From NCBI RefSeq assembly GCF_001298105.1, contig NZ_LGJH01000156.1, positions 1 through 64,000 on the forward strand: a stretch of DNA of 64,000 nt. The letters are read 5' to 3'. How positions within the stretch are numbered: position 1 is the stretch's first letter; the number at the start of each line of letters is the position of its first letter. Shown piece by piece: positions 14,600-22,846 of the stretch. Made by a program: the position numbers and the translations under genes. The notes below the pieces were generated by a model, which was not told the DNA's origin, did not search any database, and saw only the letters and a program-made list of their open reading frames with translations. The stretch comes from Novosphingobium sp. ST904 (lineage in GTDB: Bacteria > Pseudomonadota > Alphaproteobacteria > Sphingomonadales > Sphingomonadaceae).

Positions 14600-15488
14600 A
14601 TGCCCGTAACCCACGAACCTATCGCCGCTCGCTCCTGGCTCTTCGCGCCGGGCGACAGCGAGAAGAAGATGACCAAGGCGATGGAGGGCGAGGCAGATAT
14701 CGTCCTGATCGACCTGGAAGACGCTGTCGCGCCCGATGCCAAGGCCGCGCGCGGGTGATGGTGCATGACTTCATCGCCGCCAACCCCGGGCAGCGCGGCC
14801 GCCTCTGGGTGCGTGTGAACCCGCTGGACGGCACGCACACGCTGGCGGACCTCGTGGCGGTCATGCCTGCGCGTCCCGGCGGGATCATGCTGCCCAAGGT
14901 CTACGGGCGGCAGGATGTGGAGACGCTGGACCGCTATCTCGAAGCGCTGGAAGTGGCCAACGGCATCGAACAGGGATCGACCCCGGTAATCGTGCTGATC
15001 ACCGAAACGGCCGAGGCGATGTTCCACACCGGCGACTACAAGGGCGCACCGCGCGTGGTGGCGCTGACCTGGGGCGCTGAAGACCTCGCCGATTCCATCG
15101 GGGCATCGTCCAACCGCAATGCGGACGGATCGTATTCCTTTACCTACGAACTGGCCCGTAGCCTGACCGTGCTGGGCGCGGCGACCGCGGGCGCACCGCG
15201 ATCGAGACGATCAGCGCCGACTTCAAGGATCTGGAAGCGCTCAAGGCTCGCGCCGAGAAGGTCCGCCGCGACGGCTATCGCGGGATGATGGCGATCCACC
15301 CGGCACAGGTACCCGTGATCAACGAGGCATTCACCCCCACCGAGGCCGAGATCGCCGAGGCGCAGGAAATCGTCGATGTGTTCGCCGCCAATCCGGGTGT
15401 CGGCGCCATCGGCTGGAAGGGCGGAATGCTCGACCGCCCCTACCTCGCCCGTGCGCAGCGGCTTCTGCGGCAGGCAGGGAAGCTGTAG
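14600..15488 (+). pseudogene. HpcH/HpaI (CitE-like) acyl-CoA lyase, interrupted by two frameshifts
   Basis: The intact product would be about 296 residues. It starts MPVTHEPIAARSWLFAPGDS with GGAGAG upstream. CitE-type landmarks follow: IDLEDAV, RVNPLDG, the GIMLPKV strand, LITETAEAM and TWGAEDL. One base is missing near 14744-14752 and another near 15195-15197 (a short C run), giving frames 2, 1, 0 in order. Enzymes of this group cleave malyl-CoA, citramalyl-CoA or similar 3-hydroxyacyl-CoAs to acetyl- or propionyl-CoA plus a keto acid or glyoxylate. The downstream CoA-transferase starts one base after the stop codon. Confidence 0.85.
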
Positions 15489-15489
15489 G

Positions 15490-16776
15490 ATGACGCTTCG
15501 GCTTGCCGCATCCCAGCTCGACCTTTCGCGGTTCCTGAAACCGGGCGACCGTATCGTGTTCGGCCAGGCCTGCGGTGAGCCTACCACGCTGGTGCAGGCG
15601 CTGATCGAACAGGGGGAGGCCATCGGCGGCCTCCACGCCTTCATCGCCACCAGCTTCTCCGGCCTGTTCACCCCCGAAAGCGCGCGCGCCTTCCGCCTCT
15701 CCAGCATGGGCGCGATCGGCGCGCTGCGGAGCATGACCAAGGCAGGCCCCGATGGCAGGGGCGCCCTCGACGTCATCCCCGTCCACGTCAGCCAGGTCGC
15801 CTGCCTGATCGAGGCGGGAATCATGCCCTGCGACGTGGCGATGATCCAGGTCAGCCTCGCCGATGGGCAAGGCAATCACAGCTGCGGCCTGATCTCCGAC
15901 TACGTGCGCGCGGCGGTGGACAAGGCGCGCCTCGTGATCGCCGAAGTCAACGAGCAGGTGCCTTACGTTCCGGGCGAGACGATCCCCGGCGCGTTGATCG
16001 ACGTGGCCGTCCACGTCAGTCGTGCGCCCGTGGAAGTCGCCCCCGCGAAGATCGGCCCCACCGACGAAGCCATCGCCCGCCACTGCGCCGAATTCATCGG
16101 TGACGGCGCGGTGCTGCAGACGGGCGTGGGCGCGGTGCCGGACGCGATCCTGCGCCTGCTGCACGACCGCCGCGACCTTGGCGTTCATTCGGGCATGCTG
16201 GGAGATGGCCTTGTCGACCTTGCCGAAGCCGGCGTGCTGACCAATGCCCGCAAGGAGATCGACCGGGGCGTCTCGATCAACGGCGCACTGATCGGAACGC
16301 GGCGGCTCTATGACTGGGCTGCGCACAATCCGGCGATCCGCATGGCCCCCAGCAGCTATACCCACGGGGTGAAGCCGATCATCCAGCTTACCCGGCTGGT
16401 GACGATTAACTCCGCGCTGGAAGTGGACATCACCGGGCAGGTCAATGCCGAGCAATCGGGCGCGACCTATCTCGGTGGAACCGGCGGGCAGGTCGATTTC
16501 GTGCGCGCCGGATCGCGCGTGCCGGGCGGCGCCTCGCTGATCGTGCTGGCCTCCACCGCGAAGGGCGGCACGCTGAGCAAGATCGTCCCCGCCCTCTCTG
16601 GCCCCGTCACCACCGCACGGACCGAGGTTGACGTCATCGTCACCGAATACGGCGCGGCGCAGCTCAAGGGCCAGACCCTGGCCGAACGCGCGAAGCGGCT
16701 GGTCGCCATCGCCCATCCCGACTTCCGCGAAGACCTGTCGCGCACCGCCCACGAGATCGAGAAAAGGGGCTTCTAA
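15490..16776 (+). CDS. Acetyl-CoA hydrolase/transferase family protein lacking the usual catalytic Glu
   Basis: A 428-residue family I CoA-transferase/hydrolase fold. The CoA-binding loop is GVGAVPDAIL (212-221). In active transferases of this group the next strand reads HTE or HSE with the catalytic Glu; here it is H233-S234-G235-M236, followed by LGDGLVDL. DNA at this site is clean (CAT TCG GGC ATG), so Gly is real if the read is right. The protein may be a hydrolase, a lyase-coupled transferase with another nucleophile, or inactive. ATG 15490 lies one base after the preceding stop. The C-terminal TEYGAAQLKGQTLAERA is typical. Confidence 0.87.
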   Translation: MTLRLAASQLDLSRFLKPGDRIVFGQACGEPTTLVQALIEQGEAIGGLHAFIATSFSGLFTPESARAFRLSSMGAIGALRSMTKAGPDGRGALDVIPVHVSQVACLIEAGIMPCDVAMIQVSLADGQGNHSCGLISDYVRAAVDKARLVIAEVNEQVPYVPGETIPGALIDVAVHVSRAPVEVAPAKIGPTDEAIARHCAEFIGDGAVLQTGVGAVPDAILRLLHDRRDLGVHSGMLGDGLVDLAEAGVLTNARKEIDRGVSINGALIGTRRLYDWAAHNPAIRMAPSSYTHGVKPIIQLTRLVTINSALEVDITGQVNAEQSGATYLGGTGGQVDFVRAGSRVPGGASLIVLASTAKGGTLSKIVPALSGPVTTARTEVDVIVTEYGAAQLKGQTLAERAKRLVAIAHPDFREDLSRTAHEIEKRGF

Positions 16777-16777
16777 C

Positions 16778-17545
16778 ATGACTCAAGCAGTCCTCTACGA
16801 TGTCCATGATGACGGTATCGCGGTCATCACCATCAACCGCCCCGAACAGCGCAATTGCCTAAGCCGCGAAGTGCGCGAGGGGCTGCGAGAGGCGTGGGCG
16901 AGGTTCGAGGCCGATCCCTCCGCCCGCATCGCCGTGCTCACCGGCAGCGGCGACAAGGCTTTCTGCGCTGGCGGCGACCTGAAGGAGATGGTTGAAACCG
17001 GCATGGCGGTGCCGCCGCGCGATCTTTACGCGCTGCCTTACGACACCATCGAACTGACCAAGCCGACCATTGCCGCTGTCAATGGCCATGCCTTCGCGGG
17101 CGGCTGGATGATCGCGCAGGCCTGTGATCTGTGCGTCGCCGGCACGAACGCGAAGTTCGCGATTACCGAGGTGAAGGTCGGACGCGGCAGCCCCTGGGCC
17201 TCGCCGCTGATCCACATGATCCCCCAGCGGATCATGATGGAGATCATGCTGACCGGAAAGCCCATCACTGCCCAGCGCGCTTACGAGATCGGCCTCGTCA
17301 ACCGCCTTGCCGAACCGGGCACGGTACTGGATGCCGCCATCGAACTGGCGCGGGAGGTGCTCGAAGGCGCGCCGCTGTCGGTAAAGGCTGCGCGCGAGAC
17401 GGTCATGCTGGCGACCGAGATGGGCCGCTCCGCTGCCTTGCAAGCCGCCCGCGCAGCGCACGAGCAGACCTATAATTCCCGCGATGCGCAGGAAGGCCCG
17501 CGCGCCTTCGCGGAAAAGCGCAAGCCGGTCTGGCAGGGGCGCTGA
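16778..17545 (+). CDS. Enoyl-CoA hydratase/isomerase (crotonase family)
   Basis: A 255-residue crotonase. The oxyanion-hole segments AFCAGGDLKE (61-70) and VNGHAFAGGW (101-110) are present, as are both acidic residues of hydratases: E131 (ITEVK) and E155 (MMEIMLTG). It should hydrate a trans-2-enoyl-CoA. ATG 16778 follows the preceding stop by one base, so the four genes from 13319 form one operon. The 139-bp stretch after its stop, up to 17684, shows nothing recognisable. Confidence 0.92.
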   Translation: MTQAVLYDVHDDGIAVITINRPEQRNCLSREVREGLREAWARFEADPSARIAVLTGSGDKAFCAGGDLKEMVETGMAVPPRDLYALPYDTIELTKPTIAAVNGHAFAGGWMIAQACDLCVAGTNAKFAITEVKVGRGSPWASPLIHMIPQRIMMEIMLTGKPITAQRAYEIGLVNRLAEPGTVLDAAIELAREVLEGAPLSVKAARETVMLATEMGRSAALQAARAAHEQTYNSRDAQEGPRAFAEKRKPVWQGR

Positions 17546-17684
17546 ATCAGGGTGCTGGGGCCGTGATGGCGCACATCCTTGCGGAGAATTCCCGCACCGG
17601 GGCGGCGCGAGCTTAGGTTATCGCCGAGGGTGCGACGATCATCGCGGTGTTGCGCAGCCAGATCGCCGGAACCCATCGATCATG

Positions 17685-19193
17685 CTAGCCGGCGGGAGGG
17701 CGCCTCCGGTAGCTCAGCGCCTCCGCCACATGAACACGTTGAACCTCAGTTGCACTGTCGAGGTCGGCGATGGTTCGCGCCACTCGCAGAATGCGCGTGT
17801 AGCCTCGCGCGGAAAGACGCATGGCCTCGGCGGCCTGCATCAGCAGCTTGCGGCCCGGTTCGTCCGGCGTGGCATGGGTTTCGAGAAACGCGCCGTCGAG
17901 TTCGGCATTGGTGCGGAGCCCGGTGCCTTCGAGCCGCGCGGTCTGGACGGCGCGGGCGCGGGCCACGCGCGCGGCCACTTCGGCGCTGCCTTCCTTCGGC
18001 GGAGGCAGGGCGAGATCCACCGCGCGCACCGGGTCGACTTCGACATGGAGGTCGATACGGTCCAGCAGCGGACCGGAGACCTTGCTCTGGTAGTCGGCGG
18101 CGCATTTGGGCACGCGTGAACAGGCCAGCGATGGATCGCTGAGGTAGCCGCAGCGGCAGGGGTTCATGGCGGCGATGAGCTGGACCCGGGCCGGGTAGGT
18201 TACGTGGGCGTTGGCACGCGCGACGGTAACCTCGCCGGTTTCGAGCGGCTGGCGAAGCGAATCCAGCACCGCGCGCTGAAATTCTGGTAGTTCGTCGAGG
18301 AACAGCACCCCCAGGTGTGCCATCGATACCTCGCCGGGCCGGACCTTGAGGCCGCCGCCGGTCAAGGCCGCCATCGATGCGGAGTGGTGCGGCGAGCGGA
18401 ACGGGCGGGCACGGCTGATCCGCCCTTCTTCCAGCATACCGGCGACCGAGGCGATCATCGAGACTTCCAGTGCCTCGGGTGCTGTCAGTTCGGGGAGGAT
18501 GCCGGGCAGACACGAGGCGAGCAGTGACTTGCCCGCGCCGGGAGGGCCGCTCATGAGCAGGTTGTGAGAGCCGGCAGCGGCGATTTCCAGTGCGCGGCGG
18601 GCGACCTCCTGCCCTTTTACCTGCCTGAGATCGGGGCCGCGCACGGGGGGCTCGGCACGCCCGGGTTCGGGCGGCGGCAGCACCTGCGTTCCCTTCAGGT
18701 GATTGAGCAGGCTGATGAGGTTCGGCGTGGCCACGACGTGCACTCCGCTTGCCCAGCTCGCCTCGCTGCCCTGCGCGGCGGGGCAGATCAGGCCGAGGTC
18801 CCGCTCGCTGGCGTGGAGCGCGGCGAGCAATACGCCGGGTGAGGGGATCACGCGGCCATCGAGTGCGAGTTCGCCGACCGCGACGAAGTCCGTCAGTTGC
18901 TCGCTGTCGACGATGCCCATGGCGGCCAGCAGGGCCAGCGCGATAGGCAGGTCGTAATGCGAGCCTTCCTTCGGCAAATCGGCGGGCGAAAGATTGATCG
19001 TTATGCGCTTGGGCGGCAATGCGAGGCCCATCGCGGTCAACGCGGCGCTTACGCGCTGGCGACTTTCGCCCACTGCCTTGTCCGGTAGTCCAACCAAGGC
19101 GAACCCGGGCATTCCCGGTGCTACCTGACATTGAACTTCGACCGCGCGAGCCTCAAGTCCGAGGTACGCGACGGTCGAAACGAGTGCGACCAA
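17685..19193 (-). CDS. YifB/ComM family Mg-chelatase-like AAA+ ATPase
   Basis: A 502-residue protein. The N-terminal domain (ChlI-like, MVALVSTVAYLGLEARAVEV start) has a Lon-protease-like fold. The AAA+ core carries Walker A GPPGAGKSLLA and Walker B VLFLDELPEF, and the C-terminal Mg-chelatase-type domain has the CxCG segment NPCRCGYLSD. ComM relatives are hexameric helicases promoting branch migration in natural transformation. The TTG at 19193 is the likely start, since it gives the conserved N-terminus and AAGGG is upstream. Single gene, divergent from the gene at 19347. Confidence 0.93.
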   Translation of the reverse strand: MVALVSTVAYLGLEARAVEVQCQVAPGMPGFALVGLPDKAVGESRQRVSAALTAMGLALPPKRITINLSPADLPKEGSHYDLPIALALLAAMGIVDSEQLTDFVAVGELALDGRVIPSPGVLLAALHASERDLGLICPAAQGSEASWASGVHVVATPNLISLLNHLKGTQVLPPPEPGRAEPPVRGPDLRQVKGQEVARRALEIAAAGSHNLLMSGPPGAGKSLLASCLPGILPELTAPEALEVSMIASVAGMLEEGRISRARPFRSPHHSASMAALTGGGLKVRPGEVSMAHLGVLFLDELPEFQRAVLDSLRQPLETGEVTVARANAHVTYPARVQLIAAMNPCRCGYLSDPSLACSRVPKCAADYQSKVSGPLLDRIDLHVEVDPVRAVDLALPPPKEGSAEVAARVARARAVQTARLEGTGLRTNAELDGAFLETHATPDEPGRKLLMQAAEAMRLSARGYTRILRVARTIADLDSATEVQRVHVAEALSYRRRPPAG

Positions 19194-19346
19194 TGGAAGG
19201 GGCCCTTAGCGTTATTCCTGTTCCCCCCATTCATGACCTTGCATGACTGTCCTGTCGACCATGGATCGGCCCGTAATTCATGACTTACAGCGTTTTAACC
19301 TAATTCCTCACGACTTGCGTAAGTACCTCGCCGTCATTCATTCCGG

Positions 19347-20086
19347 ATGCGCTTGCTGGCCGTAATCCTTGCCCTGGCTTCCGTGATTCCCGCCACTCCC
19401 CTGCTGGCTCAGGAAGCGGCAACGATTTCCTACGAACAGGTTGAAACCGGAGCGGACGCATTCGTCACGGGTGGTGAGCGTCTGGTCCAGCCGGGCGGCA
19501 ACGATGTGGAAATCGGCGAGTCCCAGTTCTGGCAGGTGGGCCGGCCCCGATTCCTGCCGGCATTGCGGCATATGGCCCGTTCCGTGTCATCGACGGCAGG
19601 CACGTCGCGCTTATAGATGCCACCGATTCTCGCAGCCCCCAACAGTTCGCCGCACTTCTGCGCGATTATCCGGCCATCTCCGAAATCGAGATGATCGAAT
19701 GCCCCGGAACCGAGGACGATCTCGCCAACCTGAGGCTCGGAAGGATGATTCGGGAGCGGGGGATCGCCACGCATGTCCCGACGGGCGGGTCGGTCCGTTC
19801 GGGCGGAGTCGAGCTCTTCCTGGCCGGTGTACAGCGCTATGCCGATCCGGGCTCCGAGTTCGCGGTTCACTCGTGGATCGACGATTCTGGCCGGGAGGCG
19901 GGGGACTATGCCGCCGATGCGCCGGAAAACCGGCGCTACCTCGACTATTACCGGCAGATGGGCATGAGCATGGGCGAGGCTCAGGCGTTCTACGCGATGA
20001 CCAATGCAGTGCCTTTCGAATCCGCCCACTGGTTCGGCGCCGAGGAGATGGGCCGCTGGATCAGGCTGGACCACGTCGAGAGCTGA
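19347..20086 (+). pseudogene. COG3904-like predicted periplasmic protein, one frameshift
   Basis: The intact product would be about 246 residues. A signal peptide (residues 1-22, ending PLLAQE) is followed by a mature domain with VPTGGSVRSGGVELFLAG, HSWIDDSG and YLDYYRQMGM, as in the COG3904 family of exported proteins with a ClpP-like Ser motif. The frame slips at the CCCC run 19545-19548, where one C is missing, to join WQVG to PIPAGIAAYGPFRVIDG. Enzyme activity is unknown for the family. It probably stands alone, upstream of the acyltransferase. Confidence 0.75.
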
Positions 20087-20216
20087 CGCCGCGCGCAGGC
20101 TTTCGGGCGATGCAACGATAATGGACCTGCTTCCCTTTGAGGAAGAGGCGAAGTTCACAGCATGATCGGGCCGATTTCGCGGGCGGGGAGGCGAGCGCGG
20201 TGGCCGGATCGATCTT

Positions 20217-21352
20217 ATGAGTATTGTCGGCAGGGTTGTGCCGGGCACACGAAACCCGGTGTCCACGAACCGGCCGCAGGACACGCTGGCCGGTCTTCAG
20301 GTCGCCAGGGCGCTGGCAGCGCTTGCCGTGACGGTGCACCATGCACTGGAAATGTCCAACGGCGTGGCCGGCTCGTTCAGTCCGGACTGGCTGACGACCG
20401 GCGGCGCGGGCGGAGTCGACGTGTTCTTCGTCATCAGCGGCTTCATCATGGCTCATACGAGCTTCCAGACAGGCAAGGCGATACCTTCCCCGCTGGACTT
20501 CCTGCAAAGGCGCGCAACCCGCATCTATCCGCTTTACTGGCTGGTTTGCCTGGCGATGCTTTCGCTCATGGCCATGGGTTTCTTCCAGAAGCAATTCCTG
20601 ACCGGCGGCGATATCGCCATGGCTCTGGCCCTGCTGCCCGGCGGGCGCCGATCATCGGCGTGGCCTGGACGCTTGTCTATGAAGTCTATTTCTACCTGGT
20701 CTTCGCCGCCTGCCTGTCCCTGCGTTCCCGCAGGTTGGCGTTGTTCGGAACGGGCGGCCTCATCGTGGTGTTCTGGGGCGTGGGGCATGCCCTGCCGATC
20801 GGTCCGCTGCGAGCGTTCCTAACGGACCCGATTCCCCTCGAGTTCCTGTTCGGCCTCGGGCTCGCCCGATTCCATGCGGCGATCCGGTGGCAGGGATGGG
20901 CCGCACCGGCAATCCTCGTCTGTGCGGGATTCGCGCTCATGCATTCCGCGCCGCTGTTCGTATCGCACGCGACGACGCACGGATTGCAGGGACTGCCGCG
21001 AGTCCTGGCCTGGGGCGGGGCGGGGCTGGCGATCGTCACCGGCTTTCTTGCCTTGCGGAATGTGAAAGGGGGGCTTGGTCAGGCTCTCCTGACGATGGGG
21101 AACGCATCTTATGCGCTCTACCTTACGCATACTTTCGTGCTGATGGGATATGGCCTGGCTCTCCGCCGTGAGGCGCTGGCGGCTATCCCGCAATATCTCC
21201 TCGTCCCGCCGGTGGTCCTGCTGGCATGCCTGTTCGGCGTGGCGAGTCATTTCGCCTTGGAGCGTCCGTTGTTGGAAACGGCCCGGCGGCTGCCCAGGTT
21301 CGGCACGCTGGGGAAAGCAGCCCGATGTTCCGAATCGGAAGTGGCTACCTAG
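20217..21352 (+). pseudogene. Acyltransferase family 3 membrane protein, one frameshift
   Basis: The intact product would be about 378 residues with about ten membrane segments. The family landmarks are visible: LAGLQVARALAALAVTVHH with the conserved basic/His segment near residue 40, DVFFVISGFIM, RATRIYPLYW, and VAWTLVYEVYFYL. The frame slips at about 20639-20645 (GGCGGG should be GGCGGGG). Members O-acylate surface polysaccharides or other extracytoplasmic glycans. ATG 20217 has no strong ribosome binding site. The break looks like a sequencing error. Confidence 0.82.
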
Positions 21353-21588
21353 TCGAACAGAGAGCCAAGCCAGCCTTTGCGCCGGGGCGGCTGAGTGCCG
21401 CTGACCTGAAGCAGGTGATTGGCGAGTACCGCGGCCTGGCTTCGCGTCATGAGGATTCGCGAATGTTCGGGGTCTTCGTGCGATTCCCAGCCGGATTTTT
21501 CGAAGGTCTGCAATTCCAGCAGGATGTTCGGGCCGAGGTTGCGTGACGACCATCCTACGAGTGCGCCGATTCGGTCTTCCTGTGCCAT
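21349..21588 (-). CDS. Conserved small hypothetical protein, 79 aa
   Basis: A 79-residue soluble protein. ATG 21588 is preceded by AGGAGC, a good ribosome binding site. A mixed alpha/beta pattern (ILLELQTFEKSGWESHEDPE) is followed by a helix, RSQAAVLANHLLQ. I do not know the function. It converges with the acyltransferase, overlapping its last four bases. Confidence 0.75.
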   Translation of the reverse strand: MAQEDRIGALVGWSSRNLGPNILLELQTFEKSGWESHEDPEHSRILMTRSQAAVLANHLLQVSGTQPPRRKGWLGSLFD

Positions 21589-21750
21589 CGTTCTGCTCCT
21601 GCCTCTTTCGGCCTCTCCCGGGCCTTGATCCTAGCATGTCCCCCCGGCTTGTCGTGCTCGACGCGGGATTGGCGGGCATGGCCATCGGTAGTATCGTCCA
21701 AGTAGATCGCCGCAGACATCTTCCTGGCAGGGCCCGAAAGCGCCTTTGCC

Positions 21751-21779
21751 TTGACTCTCCTGGCACGCTCCAGTAACGG
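21751..21779 (+). promoter_or_regulatory. Housekeeping promoter of rpmH
   Basis: TTGACT (21751-21756), 17-bp spacer and TAACGG (21774-21779), about 85 bases before the rpmH ATG. The -35 matches the consensus well and the -10 is moderate. Confidence 0.55.
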
Positions 21780-21864
21780 CGCCCTTCTGTTTTGTGGTCA
21801 TCCATCACTGGGTGGCCTTTTGTTCAGGTCCTTCGGGACCGTAACTGGAATTTCGAGGACCGTC

Positions 21865-21998
21865 ATGAAGCGCACTTTCCAGCCCAGCCGCCTTGTTCGC
21901 GCCCGCCGTCACGGCTTCCGCGCCCGCACGGCGACCGCCGGCGCCGCAAGGTGCTTCGTGCGCGCCGCGCTCGCGGCCGTTCGAAGCTTTCGGCCTAA
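21865..21998 (+). pseudogene. rpmH: 50S ribosomal protein L34, one apparent base deletion
   Basis: It starts MKRTFQPSRLVRARRHGFRA and, after a one-base frame change, ends RKVLRARRARGRSKLSA. Restoring one G between ATAGG and RKV (in GGCGCCGCAAGG, about 21940) gives exactly 44 residues, the normal L34 length. L34 is part of the large ribosomal subunit and the gene cannot be lost in this way, so the break is almost certainly a sequence error. It heads the conserved rpmH-rnpA-yidD-yidC-engB block. Confidence 0.93.
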
Positions 21999-22028
21999 GT
22001 CTTTCAGCCTCACGGCTGGATGCGGCAC

Positions 22029-22085
22029 GCCCGTGTCGCCATCCGAGTTCCCGTACCTTTCGGGGATTCGGATGGCGGCACGGGC
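22029..22085 (+). ncRNA. 25-bp RNA stem-loop between rpmH and rnpA
   Basis: Arm 22029-22053 pairs with 22061-22085 around the loop TACCTTT: 22 Watson-Crick and 3 G-U pairs, no mismatch. The three departures from a DNA palindrome are all G-U, which points to selection on RNA. It could be an attenuator, a processing site or a 3'-stabiliser of the rpmH mRNA. The rest of the 163-bp rpmH-rnpA gap shows nothing else. Confidence 0.55.
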
Positions 22086-22161
22086 GCCGCCGTTTGCAAA
22101 TCAGCGCTTTTTTCAGCGCGTAGTTTGTGATCGTCGATCGCCGACCCTATCTGTGACCGCG

Positions 22162-22545
22162 ATGACCAGCGCCTACTCCACGATGACCAGGCGGGCCGAC
22201 TTTGTTGCGGCCAATGCAGGCCTGCGAGTCGCTCGGCCGGGCTTCGTGCTTCTTGCCAAGCCGAATGGCGGGCAGGGTATGCGGGCGGGTATCACCGTCA
22301 CCAAGAAGATCGGCAATGCCGTCGTGCGCAACCGCATGAAGCGGCGTTTCCGGGCGCTGCTTCGCGAGATGTTGCCCGAACATGGCCTTGCCGACACTGA
22401 CCATGTACTGATCGGCCGCGACAACGGCGTGGAGCGCGATTTTTCGTTGCTTCGCGAGGAACTGCTTGCTGCATTGACGCGGGCCGAAGCCGGCAAGGGC
22501 GATCCGCCTCGCCGCAAGGGCGGACCTCGCAGGGGCAAGCGGTGA
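22162..22545 (+). CDS. rnpA: Ribonuclease P protein component
   Basis: About 127 residues. It contains the RnpA signature, a basic helix KIGNAVVRNRMKRRFRALLRE, preceded by AGITVTKK. It binds the RNase P RNA and aids 5' processing of tRNA precursors. The start is uncertain among GTG 22153, ATG 22162 and ATG 22183; 22162 was chosen as a middle option. A lysine/arginine/glycine-rich tail follows the domain. The stop overlaps the GTG of yidD. An in-frame upstream extension to 21751 is an antisense-free artefact of high GC and crosses rpmH. Confidence 0.92.
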   Translation: MTSAYSTMTRRADFVAANAGLRVARPGFVLLAKPNGGQGMRAGITVTKKIGNAVVRNRMKRRFRALLREMLPEHGLADTDHVLIGRDNGVERDFSLLREELLAALTRAEAGKGDPPRRKGGPRRGKR

Positions 22546-22787
22546 AGCGCACTCTGGCCTTCCTCTTTTCCCTGCCGGGACTCGTGCTGATTTTTATCGC
22601 ACGCGCCTGGCAGCTCGGCCCTTCCCGCGTCATGCCGCCGACCTGCCGCTATGCGCCGTCATGCTCGCAGTATGCGATCGAGGCCGTGGGCAAGCATGGT
22701 GCGATTAAGGGTGGCTGGCTGGCGTTCAAGCGTCTATTGCGCTGCCAACCGTGGGGTGGGCACGGCTACGATCCCGTCCCCGACTGA
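22542..22787 (+). CDS. yidD: Membrane protein insertion efficiency factor YidD
   Basis: 81 residues. An amphipathic/hydrophobic N-terminus (LFSLPGLVLIFIARAWQLG) is followed by the conserved CRYAPSCSQYAIEA and CQPWGGHGYDPVP. It helps YidC insert inner-membrane proteins. The GTG start at 22542 overlaps the rnpA stop (GTGA), indicating coupled translation. Confidence 0.95.
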   Translation: MKRTLAFLFSLPGLVLIFIARAWQLGPSRVMPPTCRYAPSCSQYAIEAVGKHGAIKGGWLAFKRLLRCQPWGGHGYDPVPD

Positions 22788-22846
22788 ATGAAATCGAGGC
22801 AGCCACAGGCGCTGCCGCCGACGCGAATACGACAGGAAAAGCCTTC

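Noticed and set aside
13319..15488. Programmed ribosomal frameshifting in the acyl-CoA dehydrogenase and CitE-like genes
   Set aside because: No slippery heptamer followed by a structure was seen, several unrelated genes show the same missing-base sign, and essential rpmH is affected too, so sequence errors explain it better.
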